From the NCBI GenBank assembly GCA_020445145.1, contig JAGRHC010000018.1:118691-182690 (forward strand): a DNA stretch of 64,000 nt. The letters are read 5' to 3'. Under the pieces are notes generated by a model that was given only the letters and a program-made list of their open reading frames with translations, searched no databases and was not told where the DNA came from. A program made the translations under genes and the position numbers. This document shows positions 49,070-60,740 of the stretch, in pieces (the stretch's first letter is position 1; every line of letters starts with the position of its first letter). This DNA is from Alphaproteobacteria bacterium (GTDB lineage: Bacteria; Pseudomonadota; Alphaproteobacteria; Micavibrionales; Micavibrionaceae).

Positions 49070-50074
49070 ATGGCCTTGCCAGCAGTCGAGCATAACGCTC
49101 CCGAATCCCTGAAAAAGAAAGCCGAGTTTCGCGGCCGTATCTATGACAGTATCGTTGATACAGTCGGCGCAACCCCGCTCGTGCGCGTCCCGCGTTTTAG
49201 TGAAAAATATGCCCTCAAGGGCGAAATTCTGGCGAAGCTGGAGTTTTTCAACCCCATCGCATCGGTCAAGGATCGCATCGGCTTTGCCATGATCGAAGCG
49301 GCCGAGCGCGAAGGTCTCATCACGCCGGGCAAAACAGTCCTGATCGAGCCGACATCAGGCAACACAGGAATCGCTCTGGCCTTCGTCGCGGCAAACAAGG
49401 GCTACAAGCTCATCCTGACTATGCCGGAAAGCATGTCCATCGAGCGCCGCAAGATGCTGAAACTTCTGGGCGCTGAGGTCGTTTTGACACCCAAGGAAAA
49501 GGGCGTAGGAGGAGCGATCGCCAAGGCAAAGGAACTATTGGAAGAGCATGAAAACGGGTTCTCCCCCGACCAATTCGCCAATTCAGCCAATCCTCAAATC
49601 CACCGCGAAACCACCGCTGAAGAAATCTGGAACGATACGGACGGAAAGGCAGACATTTTAATCGCCGGCGTTGGCACAGGGGGCGCCCTGACGGGAGCTT
49701 CACAGGTGCTGAAAGCCCGTAAACCGGGATTTAAGACCATCGCCGTCGAGCCGGAAGAAAGCCCGGTGATCTCCGGCGGCGCTCCGGGGCCACATAAAAT
49801 CCAAGGGATCGGCGCGGGATTTATACCGGATGTACTGGATACGGCTCTGATTGATGACGTTGTCAAAGTAAACAGCGACGAAGCACTGGAAACAGCCCGC
49901 GAAATCGCAAGATTGGAAGGCATCCCTTGCGGCATCTCTTCTGGCGCCGCCTTCGCCGCAGCCCGCAAAGTCGCAAGCCGCCCCGAAAACGCAGGGAAGC
50001 AGATCGTCGTCATCATCCCGTCTTTCGCAGAGCGCTACCTCTCCACCGCTTTGTTCGACGGTATGGACGAGTAA
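49070..50074 (+). CDS. cysK: Cysteine synthase A
   Basis: O-acetylserine sulfhydrylase, forming cysteine from sulfide. The 334-residue PLP enzyme has the lysine K67 in NPIASVKDR, the substrate loop [15 protein letters not shown], the glycine-rich phosphate loop [10 protein letters not shown], and [11 protein letters not shown] strong AAGGAGG precedes ATG. It follows fdxA and ends at a terminator. Confidence 0.95.
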   Translation: MALPAVEHNAPESLKKKAEFRGRIYDSIVDTVGATPLVRVPRFSEKYALKGEILAKLEFFNPIASVKDRIGFAMIEAAEREGLITPGKTVLIEPTSGNTGIALAFVAANKGYKLILTMPESMSIERRKMLKLLGAEVVLTPKEKGVGGAIAKAKELLEEHENGFSPDQFANSANPQIHRETTAEEIWNDTDGKADILIAGVGTGGALTGASQVLKARKPGFKTIAVEPEESPVISGGAPGPHKIQGIGAGFIPDVLDTALIDDVVKVNSDEALETAREIARLEGIPCGISSGAAFAAARKVASRPENAGKQIVVIIPSFAERYLSTALFDGMDE

Positions 50075-50101
50075 AATCAGGAAAAGAACATCGTTTCAAA
50101 A

Positions 50102-50140
50102 TAAAAAAACCGCCTATAATCAGGCGGTTTTTAGTTTTTC
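50102..50140. terminator. Bidirectional terminator
   Basis: Stem AAAACCGCCT (50106-50115) with AGGCGGTTTT (50122-50131) and a T-rich tail on both sides. It separates cysK from the convergent reductase gene. Confidence 0.85.
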
Positions 50141-51226
<1,086 letters not shown>

Positions 51227-51271
51227 TTAGGCGTTGATAAAAGATCAGGCATTCAAAGTAAAGGACTTCAG

Positions 51272-54028
51272 TCAATTCTGGCGCTCATCCGCGGCAAGTT
51301 TTTTCAAGCTATACAAAATATCAAGCGCCTCGCGAGGACTAAGGGTATCGGGCTGAATATCATTCAGGCGCGCAGCAAGTGCGGAGGGCGCTGCAACAGT
51401 CTCCTGCTGCGCAACAACAGCGGAAAACAAGGGCAAGTCATTGGCAAGCTTTGATAAGGCGCCAGCCTGCTCCCCGGAGTTCAGGGTCTTGAGAATATCT
51501 CCGGCCCGCCCGATCACGGCAGCAGGCAGCCCCGCAAGCTTCGCAACATGAATACCGTAAGAACGATCGGCGCTGCCCTTGATCACTTTATGCATAAACA
51601 AAATCTCGCCCTTCCACTCCCGCACCGCCATCGCATGACAATCCAGAGAAGGCAGGCGCGCAGTCAGCGCCGTCATTTCATGATAATGCGTCGCAAAAAG
51701 GGCGCGGCTGCGGTTCACATCATGCAAGTGCTCAGCGCAGGCCCAGGCGATGGATAGACCGTCATACGTCGCCGTTCCACGCCCGATCTCATCTAGAATA
51801 ACCAGAGACCGCGCCGTTGCATGATTAAGGATAGCGGCGGTTTCAACCATCTCAACCATAAAGGTCGAATGACCGCGCGCCAGATCATCAGAGGCACCGA
51901 CACGGCTGAACACACGGTCAATAACACCGATATGGGCAGAGTGGGCGGGCACAAACGACCCTATCTGGGCCATAATCGCAATCAGGGCGTTCTGGCGCAG
52001 GAACGTCGATTTTCCAGCCATATTCGGCCCGGTCAAAAGCCAAAGACGTTGCTGCGGCCCGAGGTCGCAATCATTCGGTACAAAATCTTCACTATCCTTC
52101 GTCAGCGCCATCTCCACAACAGGGTGCCGCCCCCCCGAAATCCTGAAATATAAGCTTTCATCAACAAGAGGACGCACATACCCCATATCACGGGCCAGTT
52201 GCCCCAGCCCTGCCGAGACATCAAGGACGGAAAGAGCCCTTGCAATACGCGCAATATCCTGCGAAAGCTCCGCAGCATTTTGCACAAGCATGTCAAATAT
52301 CTCCAACTCCAGCGCAACACTTTTCTCCGCGGCAGACAGGATATCACGCTCCAGCTCCGCAAGCTCCGGTGTCGTGAAACGCGCCGCATTCGCAAGGGTC
52401 TGGCGATGAACGAACGGGTTTTCTGCACCTTCGCTAGAGGCCTTAACCATGAGGGCATCGGCGCGGCGCGAGGGAACCTCAATAAAATATCCAAGGACAT
52501 TATTGAACTTGATCTTCAGCGTCTCGATTTTTGTGCTCTTCTGATACTCACTTTGAAGCGCAGCAATATGGCGGCGACTATCATTGCGAAGCGCCCTGAA
52601 CTGATCAAGGTTTGCAGCATACCCCTCCCGGACAAATCCGCCATCTCGCGCAAGCACCGGAGGCTCGTCGTTGAGGGCTTGCGAAAGCGTATCCTGAAAC
52701 GAGGAAAGAGCAGGGGATTGATGCAGGTCTTCAATCTGCCTTGAAAGAATATCCTCCGCCTCAGGATCATTTTGAATTTGCGAGCGAATAATCTCGCTCA
52801 TCGAGAGCCCGCCGCGAAGAGCACAAAGATCACGCGGGCCGCCACGCCCCAGCGCAAGCCGAGAAAGCGCGCGCTCCATATCGGGAATGCTGCGAAGCTG
52901 CTCCCGGATTGTGCTGCGGAAAAAGTCATTATTGACAAAGCACTCAACCCTGTTGAGCCGTGCCCTGATCGCTTTTGTGTCGACCAAGGGAGACGCAAGA
53001 TAGGATTGCAGCAGGCGCGCGCCAGCACCGGTCACGGTTAAATCAATCGTATCAAGCAGACTTCCCTTACGCTCGCCGGACAGAGTGCGCAACAATTCAA
53101 GATTTCTCACCGTCGAGGCATCAATCGACATGACAGAGCCCGGAATAAGCTGCTTCGGCTCGCTAATCGGCGGAATGCGACCCAACTGCGTACGCTCAAC
53201 ATAACGCAGCACAGAGCCAGCCGCTGCAATTTCCGCCCGTCCCAGCGGCGCAAGAAAGTGAGCAGCTTGATCCTCATAAAGCGCTTCAAGCGCGACTTGT
53301 GCGCTCTGGCTATCAAAAAAGCCTGTGTCTTGTGGTGTAATCATACTGTCCAGAAACTGAAAGGACTGTTTTTCTCTCTCATAAAGCGCATCGGAAACAA
53401 GAACCTCACCCGGCGCAATCCGCTCAAGCGCTGTGCGAATATCACGATCGTGAATCGCCTGAACCGAAAATGATCCTGTTGAAAGCTCGATCCATGCAAG
53501 CGCAGCCTCTCCGGAAACCTCTGCAACAGCGCACAAATAATTATTCTGCCGCGCATCAAGGAGGGAGTCCTCTGTAAGCGTTCCTTGCGTAACAACCCGA
53601 ACAACATCGCGCCTTACAAGCGCTTTTGCTGCGCTTTTTCCCTCTGCTTTCGCGCGTTCTTTTGCTTGCTGCGGCGTCTCGACCTGCTCACAGATAGCAA
53701 CCTTTTGCCCCGCGCGTATCAGGCGAGCCAGATACGGTTCATAAGCATGATAAGGAACGCCGCACATCGCGATATCATCCCCCTGATTTTTACCGCGCTT
53801 CGTAAGTGTGATATCAAGGATTTCAGAAGCAATAAGAGCATCGTCAAAAAAGAGCTCATAAAAATCGCCCATCCGGTAAAAAAGGAGGCAGTCAGGATAC
53901 TGTGCCTTGACCGAAAGATATTGCGCCATCATTGGCGTATGCCCTTGCTTCAGATAGCTCTCTGCATCATCTGCAGGAGATGAGGGCGCAAAATTTGCGT
54001 TTTCGTCGTCGTATTTTTCTCTGGCCAT
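51272..54028 (-). CDS. mutS: DNA mismatch repair protein MutS
   Basis: MutS recognises mismatches and starts repair with MutL. The 918-residue protein has the mismatch-binding motif [15 protein letters not shown], the connector and clamp domains, Walker [16 protein letters not shown], Walker [17 protein letters not shown], and ATHYHEM. It is complete, with the MutL partner elsewhere. Confidence 0.97.
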   Translation of the reverse strand: MAREKYDDENANFAPSSPADDAESYLKQGHTPMMAQYLSVKAQYPDCLLFYRMGDFYELFFDDALIASEILDITLTKRGKNQGDDIAMCGVPYHAYEPYLARLIRAGQKVAICEQVETPQQAKERAKAEGKSAAKALVRRDVVRVVTQGTLTEDSLLDARQNNYLCAVAEVSGEAALAWIELSTGSFSVQAIHDRDIRTALERIAPGEVLVSDALYEREKQSFQFLDSMITPQDTGFFDSQSAQVALEALYEDQAAHFLAPLGRAEIAAAGSVLRYVERTQLGRIPPISEPKQLIPGSVMSIDASTVRNLELLRTLSGERKGSLLDTIDLTVTGAGARLLQSYLASPLVDTKAIRARLNRVECFVNNDFFRSTIREQLRSIPDMERALSRLALGRGGPRDLCALRGGLSMSEIIRSQIQNDPEAEDILSRQIEDLHQSPALSSFQDTLSQALNDEPPVLARDGGFVREGYAANLDQFRALRNDSRRHIAALQSEYQKSTKIETLKIKFNNVLGYFIEVPSRRADALMVKASSEGAENPFVHRQTLANAARFTTPELAELERDILSAAEKSVALELEIFDMLVQNAAELSQDIARIARALSVLDVSAGLGQLARDMGYVRPLVDESLYFRISGGRHPVVEMALTKDSEDFVPNDCDLGPQQRLWLLTGPNMAGKSTFLRQNALIAIMAQIGSFVPAHSAHIGVIDRVFSRVGASDDLARGHSTFMVEMVETAAILNHATARSLVILDEIGRGTATYDGLSIAWACAEHLHDVNRSRALFATHYHEMTALTARLPSLDCHAMAVREWKGEILFMHKVIKGSADRSYGIHVAKLAGLPAAVIGRAGDILKTLNSGEQAGALSKLANDLPLFSAVVAQQETVAAPSALAARLNDIQPDTLSPREALDILYSLKKLAADERQN

Positions 54029-54094
54029 GATGATTTAGTCATACGACATCATGCCTGATATGAGAACAACAAAATTTTGTTTTTGAGGAAAAGA

Positions 54095-54556
54095 TCAGGC
54101 TGAGCCGGTTGACCCGAAACCGCCGCTCCCGCGCTCGGTCGCTTGATCCTCAAGGCTTTCAACGCTTTTCCAATCAACATGAACACAGCGCTCGACAACC
54201 ATCTGCGCGATGCGCATCCCGCGTTGAACCGTAAAGGGTTCCTTCCCATGATTAACAAGGATTACCTTGATTTCGCCGCGATAATCCGCATCCACTGTTC
54301 CCGGCGCATTCAGTACCGTCACACCGTGATTGATCGCCAGCCCGGAGCGCGGGCGGATCTGCGCCTCATAACCCGCAGGCAACGCAATCGCAAGGCCCGT
54401 AGGGATAAGAGCGCGCTCGCCGGAGCCAATCTCAATGGCCTCTTCAAGCGCCGCCGTCAAATCCATCCCGGCAGATTGCTCCGTTGCATAAGTTGGAAGT
54501 TTAAGTCCTACCGCGTTTTCCAGTGGCAACAGCGCCACTTCGATATTTTCTGTCAT
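54095..54556 (-). CDS. dut: Deoxyuridine 5'-triphosphate nucleotidohydrolase
   Basis: Removes dUTP to keep uracil out of DNA. The 153-residue trimeric-type enzyme shows all five motifs: [42 protein letters not shown], and the glycine-rich [10 protein letters not shown] at the C-terminus. Its ATG overlaps the coaBC stop by 4 bases, so the two are translationally coupled. Confidence 0.95.
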   Translation of the reverse strand: MTENIEVALLPLENAVGLKLPTYATEQSAGMDLTAALEEAIEIGSGERALIPTGLAIALPAGYEAQIRPRSGLAINHGVTVLNAPGTVDADYRGEIKVILVNHGKEPFTVQRGMRIAQMVVERCVHVDWKSVESLEDQATERGSGGFGSTGSA

Positions 54557-55767
54557 GATGCTCCTATACGCTCAGCTATAACCTCAGCAAGCTTGCGAGC
54601 CACCAAATGCTTTGGTGCAGGCTCCCATTCGCTGATCTGATCCTTTTCAACAAGATAAACATGATTGTCTGCCGCGCCAAAGGTTTTTTCAAGCCCTTCT
54701 TTATTTGGCCCGACCAAATTTGCAACGATCATATCGCACCCTTTTCGCGCGAGCTTACCTTGCGCATGCTTAATCAGATCGTTCGTCTCCGCGGCAAAAC
54801 CAACGACAAGCGTTGGTCTGCTTTTGCCAGGCTCGGCCAGCATCTTCAAAATGTCTGGATTTTCGGTTAGCACGAGCGTGGGCGAAGCCGTATCCGCACC
54901 CTTCTTGATTTTTTGACCCGAAATCGATGCCGTGCGCCAGTCTGAAACAGCCGCCGCACAAACGGCGATATCGCAGGGCAGGGCAGCCGCGCAGGCATCA
55001 TGCATCTGCTGCGCCGTCTCAATATGAATCGTTTTGACCCCAAATGGATCACCTAAGGCAACAGGCCCGCTAACGAGCGTCACGTCAGCGCCCAAATCCC
55101 GGAGCGCGCCCGCAATCGCATGCCCTTGCTTCCCCGAAGAACGGTTTCCCAAAAAACGCACAGGATCAATAGGCTCATAAGTCGGCCCGCTTGTTACAAG
55201 CGCCTTAAAACCCTTCAGCGGCCTATCAAAAAAAAAAGAAGAAATGGAATCAAGAAGTTCAGACGCTTCTCTCATACGCCCCACACCGGTTTCCCCGCAT
55301 GCCATATCGCCTTCCGCCGGCGCACATATCAAAACGCCACGTTTTCTTAAGGCGTTTATATTCTCCTGAACAGCAGGGTTTTCCCACATCTGCGGGTTCA
55401 TTGCCGGGGAAATCATGATCGGCACATTAGCGGCCAGCAACGTTGTGCTCGCAAGATCATCCGCCATCCCATGGGCCATTTTAGCAATCAGGTCGGCGCT
55501 CGCCGGCGCAACGACGATCAGGTCGCTTTCACGCGATAAACGGATATGTCCCATCTCAGCTTCATCCGTTAACGACCAGAGATCACTGTAAACTTTATGC
55601 TCACTTAAAGCAGAAACGCTGAGAGGTGTGACAAACTGGGCGCCGCCCTGCGTCAGGATACAGCGAACATCGCCCTCGTTTTTACGAATAAGACGAATAA
55701 GTTCAAGCGATTTATAGGCCGCAATTCCGCCGGAGATAATCAGTAGGATTTTACGTCCCTGTAACAT
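54553..55767 (-). CDS. coaBC: Phosphopantothenoylcysteine decarboxylase / phosphopantothenate-cysteine ligase
   Basis: A bifunctional coenzyme A enzyme of 404 residues. The N-terminal CoaC half has the flavin-binding [19 protein letters not shown] start ([10 protein letters not shown]), [17 protein letters not shown], and [13 protein letters not shown]. The C-terminal CoaB half starts near [20 protein letters not shown] and ends with [15 protein letters not shown]. Upstream of dut. Confidence 0.94.
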   Translation of the reverse strand: MLQGRKILLIISGGIAAYKSLELIRLIRKNEGDVRCILTQGGAQFVTPLSVSALSEHKVYSDLWSLTDEAEMGHIRLSRESDLIVVAPASADLIAKMAHGMADDLASTTLLAANVPIMISPAMNPQMWENPAVQENINALRKRGVLICAPAEGDMACGETGVGRMREASELLDSISSFFFDRPLKGFKALVTSGPTYEPIDPVRFLGNRSSGKQGHAIAGALRDLGADVTLVSGPVALGDPFGVKTIHIETAQQMHDACAAALPCDIAVCAAAVSDWRTASISGQKIKKGADTASPTLVLTENPDILKMLAEPGKSRPTLVVGFAAETNDLIKHAQGKLARKGCDMIVANLVGPNKEGLEKTFGAADNHVYLVEKDQISEWEPAPKHLVARKLAEVIAERIGAS

Positions 55768-55796
55768 GATGTCGCCCTCTATTATTGGCCTACCTT

Positions 55797-55832
55797 ATAA
55801 AACAAAAGCCCCACAAGGAAAAGTGGGGCTTT
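55797..55832 (-). terminator. Terminator of the alanine-rich protein gene
   Basis: Stem AGCCCCAC (55807-55814) with GTGGGGCT (55823-55830), an 8-base loop, and a T-rich tail on the minus strand. It insulates coaBC from the gene above. Confidence 0.8.
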
Positions 55833-55862
55833 CGAATAAAAACGTGAACCTGAGGCCCATAA

Positions 55863-56363
55863 TTACTGAGCAGCAGGCGCTTCCTCTGCAGGAGCTTCCG
55901 TAGCAGCAGGCGCTGCTTCCGCAGGTGCTGTTGCTTCTTCAGAAGCAGCCGGTGCGATTTCAGCTTCCGCTGCGCCTTCGATGGCATCAGCAGCTTCAGC
56001 CGCAGCAGCCTGCGCATCCTCAGCAGCAGCTTCTGCCGCATCTTCAGCAGGAGCCAGAAGGCTTTCAGCACCTTCAGCCGCCGCTGTGGCGGCATCAGTC
56101 GCTTGATCTTGAAGATCCTGAGCAGCGTCAGCAGCTTGTTCAGCAGCATCTGTCGCAGCTTCTTCAGTAATCGTAACGGTTTCTTGGAATGTTTCAGTAA
56201 CGTCACCTTGAGGAGCAATAGCTTCTTCACCAGCCGCCGGCTCAATACCAGCAACAGCAAGGCCGTTCTGACCTGTAACATTGTTATAAATCGCGAAAAT
56301 CGCGACCAGACCAACAGCGAGAACTGCTGTGGAGTAGAAAATAGATTTTGTAAAATTGCTCAT
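55863..56363 (-). CDS. Alanine-rich single-pass membrane protein
   Basis: A 166-residue protein. A hydrophobic segment (residues about 9-27, YSTAVLAVGLVAIFAIYNN) anchors it, and the rest is almost entirely alanine, glutamate and proline (AAEAAAEDAQAAAAEAADAI), likely helical and then disordered, exposed on the periplasmic or cytoplasmic side. It resembles no known enzyme; low-complexity composition makes homology unreliable. ATG 56363 has AAAGGG 8 bases before it. A palindrome lies in its upstream region. Confidence 0.75.
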   Translation of the reverse strand: MSNFTKSIFYSTAVLAVGLVAIFAIYNNVTGQNGLAVAGIEPAAGEEAIAPQGDVTETFQETVTITEEAATDAAEQAADAAQDLQDQATDAATAAAEGAESLLAPAEDAAEAAAEDAQAAAAEAADAIEGAAEAEIAPAASEEATAPAEAAPAATEAPAEEAPAAQ

Positions 56364-56453
56364 TGAACTGCCCTTTCGTTTTTCGCTCAAAGAATCCAAA
56401 CAAAATTATGCTTCCGTATTAACGTAATTTTATTTCTTCCGGAAGATTTGCGT

Positions 56454-56480
56454 ACAATGGCTAGAGATTTCGGCCATTGT
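56454..56480. promoter_or_regulatory. Inverted repeat, possible operator
   Basis: ACAATGGC (56454-56461) and GCCATTGT (56473-56480), perfect 8-base arms with an 11-base spacer. A TTGACA reads on the minus strand at the outer edge, so a dimeric regulator here would overlap the promoter of the alanine-rich gene about 100 bases downstream. It could also be a weak hairpin. Confidence 0.45.
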
Positions 56481-56522
56481 CAACCATAAAAATAGGAAAG
56501 AAAAAATGCGTTTCCTAAAATA

Positions 56523-57287
56523 TCAGGGCTTCAAGCCAGAATGGATCGCGGCAATCCCTGCGGAAAGATTGGCATAGCGCGCCGATTCGAAGCCCGCATC
56601 CTTCATCCGCGCCAGCAACTTCTCTTGTGAAGGAAACTTGCGGATACTTTCAACAAGATACTGATAACTCTCCCGGTCATTCGCAACTTTTTCACCGAGT
56701 CGCGGAATAACCGTATAAGAGTAAAGGTCATAAAGCTTGGCAAGAAAATCCGGCTGCACACGGCTGAACTCAAGGCAGAAAAAACGCCCGCCGGGCTTCA
56801 GGACGCGGAACGCTTCGCGAAGCGCCGTATCAATATGGGTGACGTTCCGCAAACCGAAGGCGATCGTGTACACATCCACACTGGAATCCGGCAAAGGCAA
56901 ACTTTCGGCATTCCCGGCAACCCAGGAGAAATCATGCCCCCAACCTTTATCGATTGAGCGATCACGCCCCACGGAAAGCATGTTGTCATTCAGATCGCAC
57001 AGCGTAATTTTTGCCTCAGCCCCGGCGGCTTTGCGAATGCGAAAGGCAATATCACCGGTTCCGCCCGCCACATCCAGATAATGCTGCGCAACGCCGCCCA
57101 CAGACCCACGCGGACGAATCATCCGCACAAAGCGATCCTTCCAAAGTCGGTGCACGCCCCCGGACATAAAGTCATTCATCAAATCATATCGGCTGGCGAC
57201 ATTGTCAAAAACACCAATCACGCGCTGAGTCTTTTCCTCCGGCGTAACCTGCTTTTCCCCAAACCAGCCTTTTTCAGGATTGAGCAT
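56523..57287 (-). CDS. ubiE: Ubiquinone/menaquinone methyltransferase UbiE
   Basis: C-methylation step in quinone synthesis. The 254-residue methyltransferase has the TQRVIGVFDNVASRYDLMND start, GVHRLWKDRFV, the SAM motif DVAGGTGDIAFRI, DLNDNMLSVGRDR, and GGRFFCLEFSRV. Quinol made by this route would feed the bc1 complex at 23 kb. Confidence 0.95.
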   Translation of the reverse strand: MLNPEKGWFGEKQVTPEEKTQRVIGVFDNVASRYDLMNDFMSGGVHRLWKDRFVRMIRPRGSVGGVAQHYLDVAGGTGDIAFRIRKAAGAEAKITLCDLNDNMLSVGRDRSIDKGWGHDFSWVAGNAESLPLPDSSVDVYTIAFGLRNVTHIDTALREAFRVLKPGGRFFCLEFSRVQPDFLAKLYDLYSYTVIPRLGEKVANDRESYQYLVESIRKFPSQEKLLARMKDAGFESARYANLSAGIAAIHSGLKP

Positions 57288-57325
57288 ACTATTCTTTCTC
57301 CTTAAGCAGTGATAAGAACTACCAC

Positions 57326-58882
57326 ATGAATTTAATAAAAGCCATGGCCACCGTCGCCGGTATGACCGGATTATCGCGTATCACCGGATTCGCGCGCGAT
57401 ATCCTGACTGCCGCCATTCTTGGCGCAGGCCCTGTCGCCGACGCTTTTTTTATCGCCCTGAAACTTCCGAACCTTTTTCGCCGCATCACGGCAGAAGGCG
57501 CCTTTAGCGTTTCCTTCGTCCCGCTTTACGCCAAAACATTGGAAAGCGAAGGGGAGGAAAGCGCCGCCCGTTTTGCTGGAAACGCCTTCAGCGTCATGCT
57601 GGCCGCGCTCTCCGTCTTTGTAACGGTCTGCATGATTCTCATGCCCTATGTCCTCTACGCCATCGCCCCCGGCTTTGCCGATGACCCGGAGCGCTATAAC
57701 CTATCCGTCGAGTTTTCCCGGATCACATTCCCTTATCTGCTCCTGATGTCCCTGACGGCATTGCTGGGCGGCGTTCTAAATGCTCATAACCGCTTTGCGC
57801 CTTTTGCCTTCGTGCCGGTTCTTTTTAACCTCTCCTTGATCGCAGCGCTTCTTCTGGGAAGCTATTTCCCGACACCCGGCCACGCAATGTCGTGGGGACT
57901 TCTGGCCTCAGGCTTTTTCCAGCTTTTATTCCTCTGGGTATGTATGCGCCGCGCCAAGGTCAAAATTGTGATAAGCAAGCCGCGCTTCGATGATAAAAAA
58001 ATTCGCCGCGTCTTCCGTCTGATGGGGCCGGGGTTGATCGGGGCAGGGGTCATGCAGATCAACCTGTTCGCAGACATTATGATCGCTTCTTTCTTAAAGG
58101 AGGGCTCGATCTCATACCTCTATTATGCGGATCGCCTGAACCAGCTCCCACTCGGCACCGTGGGGATCGCTGTCGGCACAGCGCTCCTCCCCATGCTCGC
58201 CCGCGCCATGGCAAAGGCCGAAAAGGATGAGGCCGTAGACCTGTTCAACCGCGCCTTGGAATATTGCCTGATCCTTGCTCTTCCCGCCGCGATAGCGCTC
58301 GCCGTCATGCCGCAAACCCTGATTACGGTCCTTTTCGAGCGCGGCGCATTCACAGCGCAGGATAGCCTGGAAACAGCCGGAGCACTGGCCTGCTACGCGA
58401 TTGGGCTCCCGGCCTACATCGCCATCAAAGTCTTCTCCACCGCGCATTGGGCGCGCCATGACACCAAAACCCCGGTCAAGATTTCAGTCCTCGGCGTTCT
58501 ATTGAACATCGCCGTTGCCCTCGCCTTGATAAACTGGCTCGGCGTCGCAGGCATTGCCTTGGCAACAGGATTAAGCGGCTGGATACAATATATTGCGCAC
58601 GTGCGCGCCCTGAAAAACCACCCGCAGGTCCATTTTGACGAACGATTCCACCACAACATTCCACGGATCGTCCTCGCCTCTTGCTTAATGGGGGCAGGGG
58701 TCTATATACTCGCGACGCTTTTGCAGGGAATAACGATGGGCGATAGCGGGCAGGTCATAAAGATCGCTGCATTGGGAGGGCTCGTCGCCGCGGGGGGCAC
58801 AATATACGGCGCCGCGATTTTCTCTCTGGGCGTCCTGAAAATACAGGACCTCAAGAAGTACATGATCAGGAAAGGGCCGTAA
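57326..58882 (+). CDS. murJ: Lipid II flippase MurJ
   Basis: MurJ moves the peptidoglycan precursor lipid II to the periplasmic face. The 518-residue polytopic protein of the MOP exporter superfamily has the RITGFARDILTAAILGAGPV start, NLFRRITAEGAFSVSFVPLY and a long series of hydrophobic helices (about 14). No signs of truncation. The trpS gene follows after 3 bases, likely one transcript. Confidence 0.95.
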   Translation: MNLIKAMATVAGMTGLSRITGFARDILTAAILGAGPVADAFFIALKLPNLFRRITAEGAFSVSFVPLYAKTLESEGEESAARFAGNAFSVMLAALSVFVTVCMILMPYVLYAIAPGFADDPERYNLSVEFSRITFPYLLLMSLTALLGGVLNAHNRFAPFAFVPVLFNLSLIAALLLGSYFPTPGHAMSWGLLASGFFQLLFLWVCMRRAKVKIVISKPRFDDKKIRRVFRLMGPGLIGAGVMQINLFADIMIASFLKEGSISYLYYADRLNQLPLGTVGIAVGTALLPMLARAMAKAEKDEAVDLFNRALEYCLILALPAAIALAVMPQTLITVLFERGAFTAQDSLETAGALACYAIGLPAYIAIKVFSTAHWARHDTKTPVKISVLGVLLNIAVALALINWLGVAGIALATGLSGWIQYIAHVRALKNHPQVHFDERFHHNIPRIVLASCLMGAGVYILATLLQGITMGDSGQVIKIAALGGLVAAGGTIYGAAIFSLGVLKIQDLKKYMIRKGP

Positions 58883-58885
58883 GGC

Positions 58886-59887
58886 ATGAAAAGAATATTA
58901 TCGGGCATGCAACCCACCAGCCAGCTTCACTTGGGCAACTATCTCGGCGCCCTCAAAAACTGGGTGAATTTTCAGGAAGACAAAGAGGCCGAGCGCTTAT
59001 ATTGCGTCGTCGACCTGCATGCGATCACCCAGCCCTATGAACCGGAAACGCTGGCCAAGGCCACGCGCGAAATCGCCGCCGCTTATATGGCCGCAGGGAT
59101 TGACCCCAAAAAATCAACGATCTTTGTCCAGTCCCACGTGCCGCAACATTCGCAGCTCATGTGGCTGCTGTCCACCATGGCCCAGATGGGCAAACTCGAG
59201 CGCATGACGCAGTTCAAAGACAAGGCCGGAAAGAATGCCGAGCGCGCAGGACTAGGGCTTTTTGCCTACCCGGTGCTGATGGCCGCCGATATCCTGATTT
59301 ATAAGGCGACCCATGTTCCCGTGGGGGAAGATCAAAAGCAGCACCTTGAGCTGGCGCGCGATCTGGCGTCCACATTCAATACACGCTACGGCGTCGATCT
59401 CTTCCCGCAGCCTGAGCCGGTTATCGCCGGCCCGGCGCCACGCGTAATGTCCTTGCGCGACGGTAGCAAAAAAATGAGCAAGTCCGATGAGTCGGATATG
59501 AGCCGCATCAACCTGATCGATGACGCAGACACGATTGCCAAGAAAATCAAAAAGGCAAAAACGGACCCTGAAGCCTTGCCTGATAATCTAAAGGCGCTGG
59601 ATGGCCGGCCCGAAGCACTCAACCTAATTACCCTCTATGCGGCTCTCGCGGACCAGTCAAAGGAATCTGTCCTGACGCAATTCGCAGGAAAACAGTTCTC
59701 GGAATTTAAACCGGCCTTTATTGATCTGGCAGTCACAAGGCTTTCCCCGATCACGGCGCGCATGAATGAGCTTCTGTCTGATCCGGCGCAAATAGACGCA
59801 TCCTTAAGAGAGGGGGGCGAAAAGGCCAGAGACATCGCCGCGCCAGTCCTGCAAGAAACCATGAAAATCATGGGCTTTATGCCTTAA
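58886..59887 (+). CDS. trpS: Tryptophanyl-tRNA synthetase
   Basis: Charges tRNA-Trp. The 333-residue class I synthetase has the HIGH-equivalent [14 protein letters not shown] after [13 protein letters not shown], the binding region [16 protein letters not shown], and the KMSKS loop in [11 protein letters not shown]. Coupled to murJ. Confidence 0.96.
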   Translation: MKRILSGMQPTSQLHLGNYLGALKNWVNFQEDKEAERLYCVVDLHAITQPYEPETLAKATREIAAAYMAAGIDPKKSTIFVQSHVPQHSQLMWLLSTMAQMGKLERMTQFKDKAGKNAERAGLGLFAYPVLMAADILIYKATHVPVGEDQKQHLELARDLASTFNTRYGVDLFPQPEPVIAGPAPRVMSLRDGSKKMSKSDESDMSRINLIDDADTIAKKIKKAKTDPEALPDNLKALDGRPEALNLITLYAALADQSKESVLTQFAGKQFSEFKPAFIDLAVTRLSPITARMNELLSDPAQIDASLREGGEKARDIAAPVLQETMKIMGFMP

Positions 59888-60017
59888 TTATCGCGCGCGC
59901 TCATATTTCCGGGTGCAAAAGCCGGAATTATGCATTATTATGAATGCCGTATTTGCTTTTTACTCTTCAAAAAGGCAATATATTTTCTGGTCATCCTTAA
60001 TGGGGAAAGCGTTGGGT

Positions 60018-60674
60018 ATGAAGTCTGTTTTGAAAACTTTTCTGGTCGGTGCCGCTCTGTGCACAATCACGTTATCGTCAGCAAGTGCTGAGATCTTCTA
60101 CGTAGAGGATCAGGGAAACCGCTTCAGCCTCTCTTTCCCGGATCTCTGGGCTGTAACACAAAACCAGAAGCCCGACGATAAGCTGACTGTCACCGGCCCC
60201 GGCGAATATAAATTCGCAAACTGCCGTGTGCGCGTTCGTGAAGACCGCCGTTATCTGATTTACCCGCGTAAATTCGCCTCTTCCGTTCAGAAGGTTGCCT
60301 ACAGCAAACAATTCTGGGACGAATATCTCGGCGAATACGATGATGTAACACTCCAGTCCGTAACGGATGGAGCAGGTCTGGGGCAGGGCTTCGCGACCTA
60401 CGCCGAAGCAACATTCACCACAGCAGAGAACCCGATCGTTCACAAACGCGCGATTATGTTTGCATCTCTTTACTATGATAATGCCTACATCGTGGAATGT
60501 TCAACAGAACAAACCGTTTACGATCAATGGCGCCCGGCTTTCCTCTCAATCGTAAAGTCTGTCGATTTTACAAGAACAACAGCAATTTACCCCTCGGGTC
60601 ACTACAGGAAATTCCTGAACGATCCCGAACTGATCATTAACGGCCCGAACAAGCTCGATTCTGATCATTTTTAA
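60018..60674 (+). CDS. Hypothetical secreted protein
   Basis: A 218-residue protein with a clear signal peptide (SVLKTFLVGAALCTITLSSA, cleavage after ASA) and a beta-rich secreted domain (FYVEDQGNRFSLSFPDLWAV). I do not recognise the family; the SFPDLWAV-like core recalls small periplasmic lipid- or ligand-binding domains. Start ATG 60018; ATG 60000 would add six residues. It stands apart from trpS behind 130 bases. Confidence 0.7.
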   Translation: MKSVLKTFLVGAALCTITLSSASAEIFYVEDQGNRFSLSFPDLWAVTQNQKPDDKLTVTGPGEYKFANCRVRVREDRRYLIYPRKFASSVQKVAYSKQFWDEYLGEYDDVTLQSVTDGAGLGQGFATYAEATFTTAENPIVHKRAIMFASLYYDNAYIVECSTEQTVYDQWRPAFLSIVKSVDFTRTTAIYPSGHYRKFLNDPELIINGPNKLDSDHF

Positions 60675-60740
60675 GATGTCTTCGCCTGCAGGGCGAGGGG
60701 AAACCGATAAATTGACAGACATATAAGGTCTTAAGCCTCG

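Noticed and set aside
59909..59935. Hairpin TTCCGG/CCGGAA after trpS considered as a terminator
   Set aside because: Six-base stem with no T-run; too weak to call.
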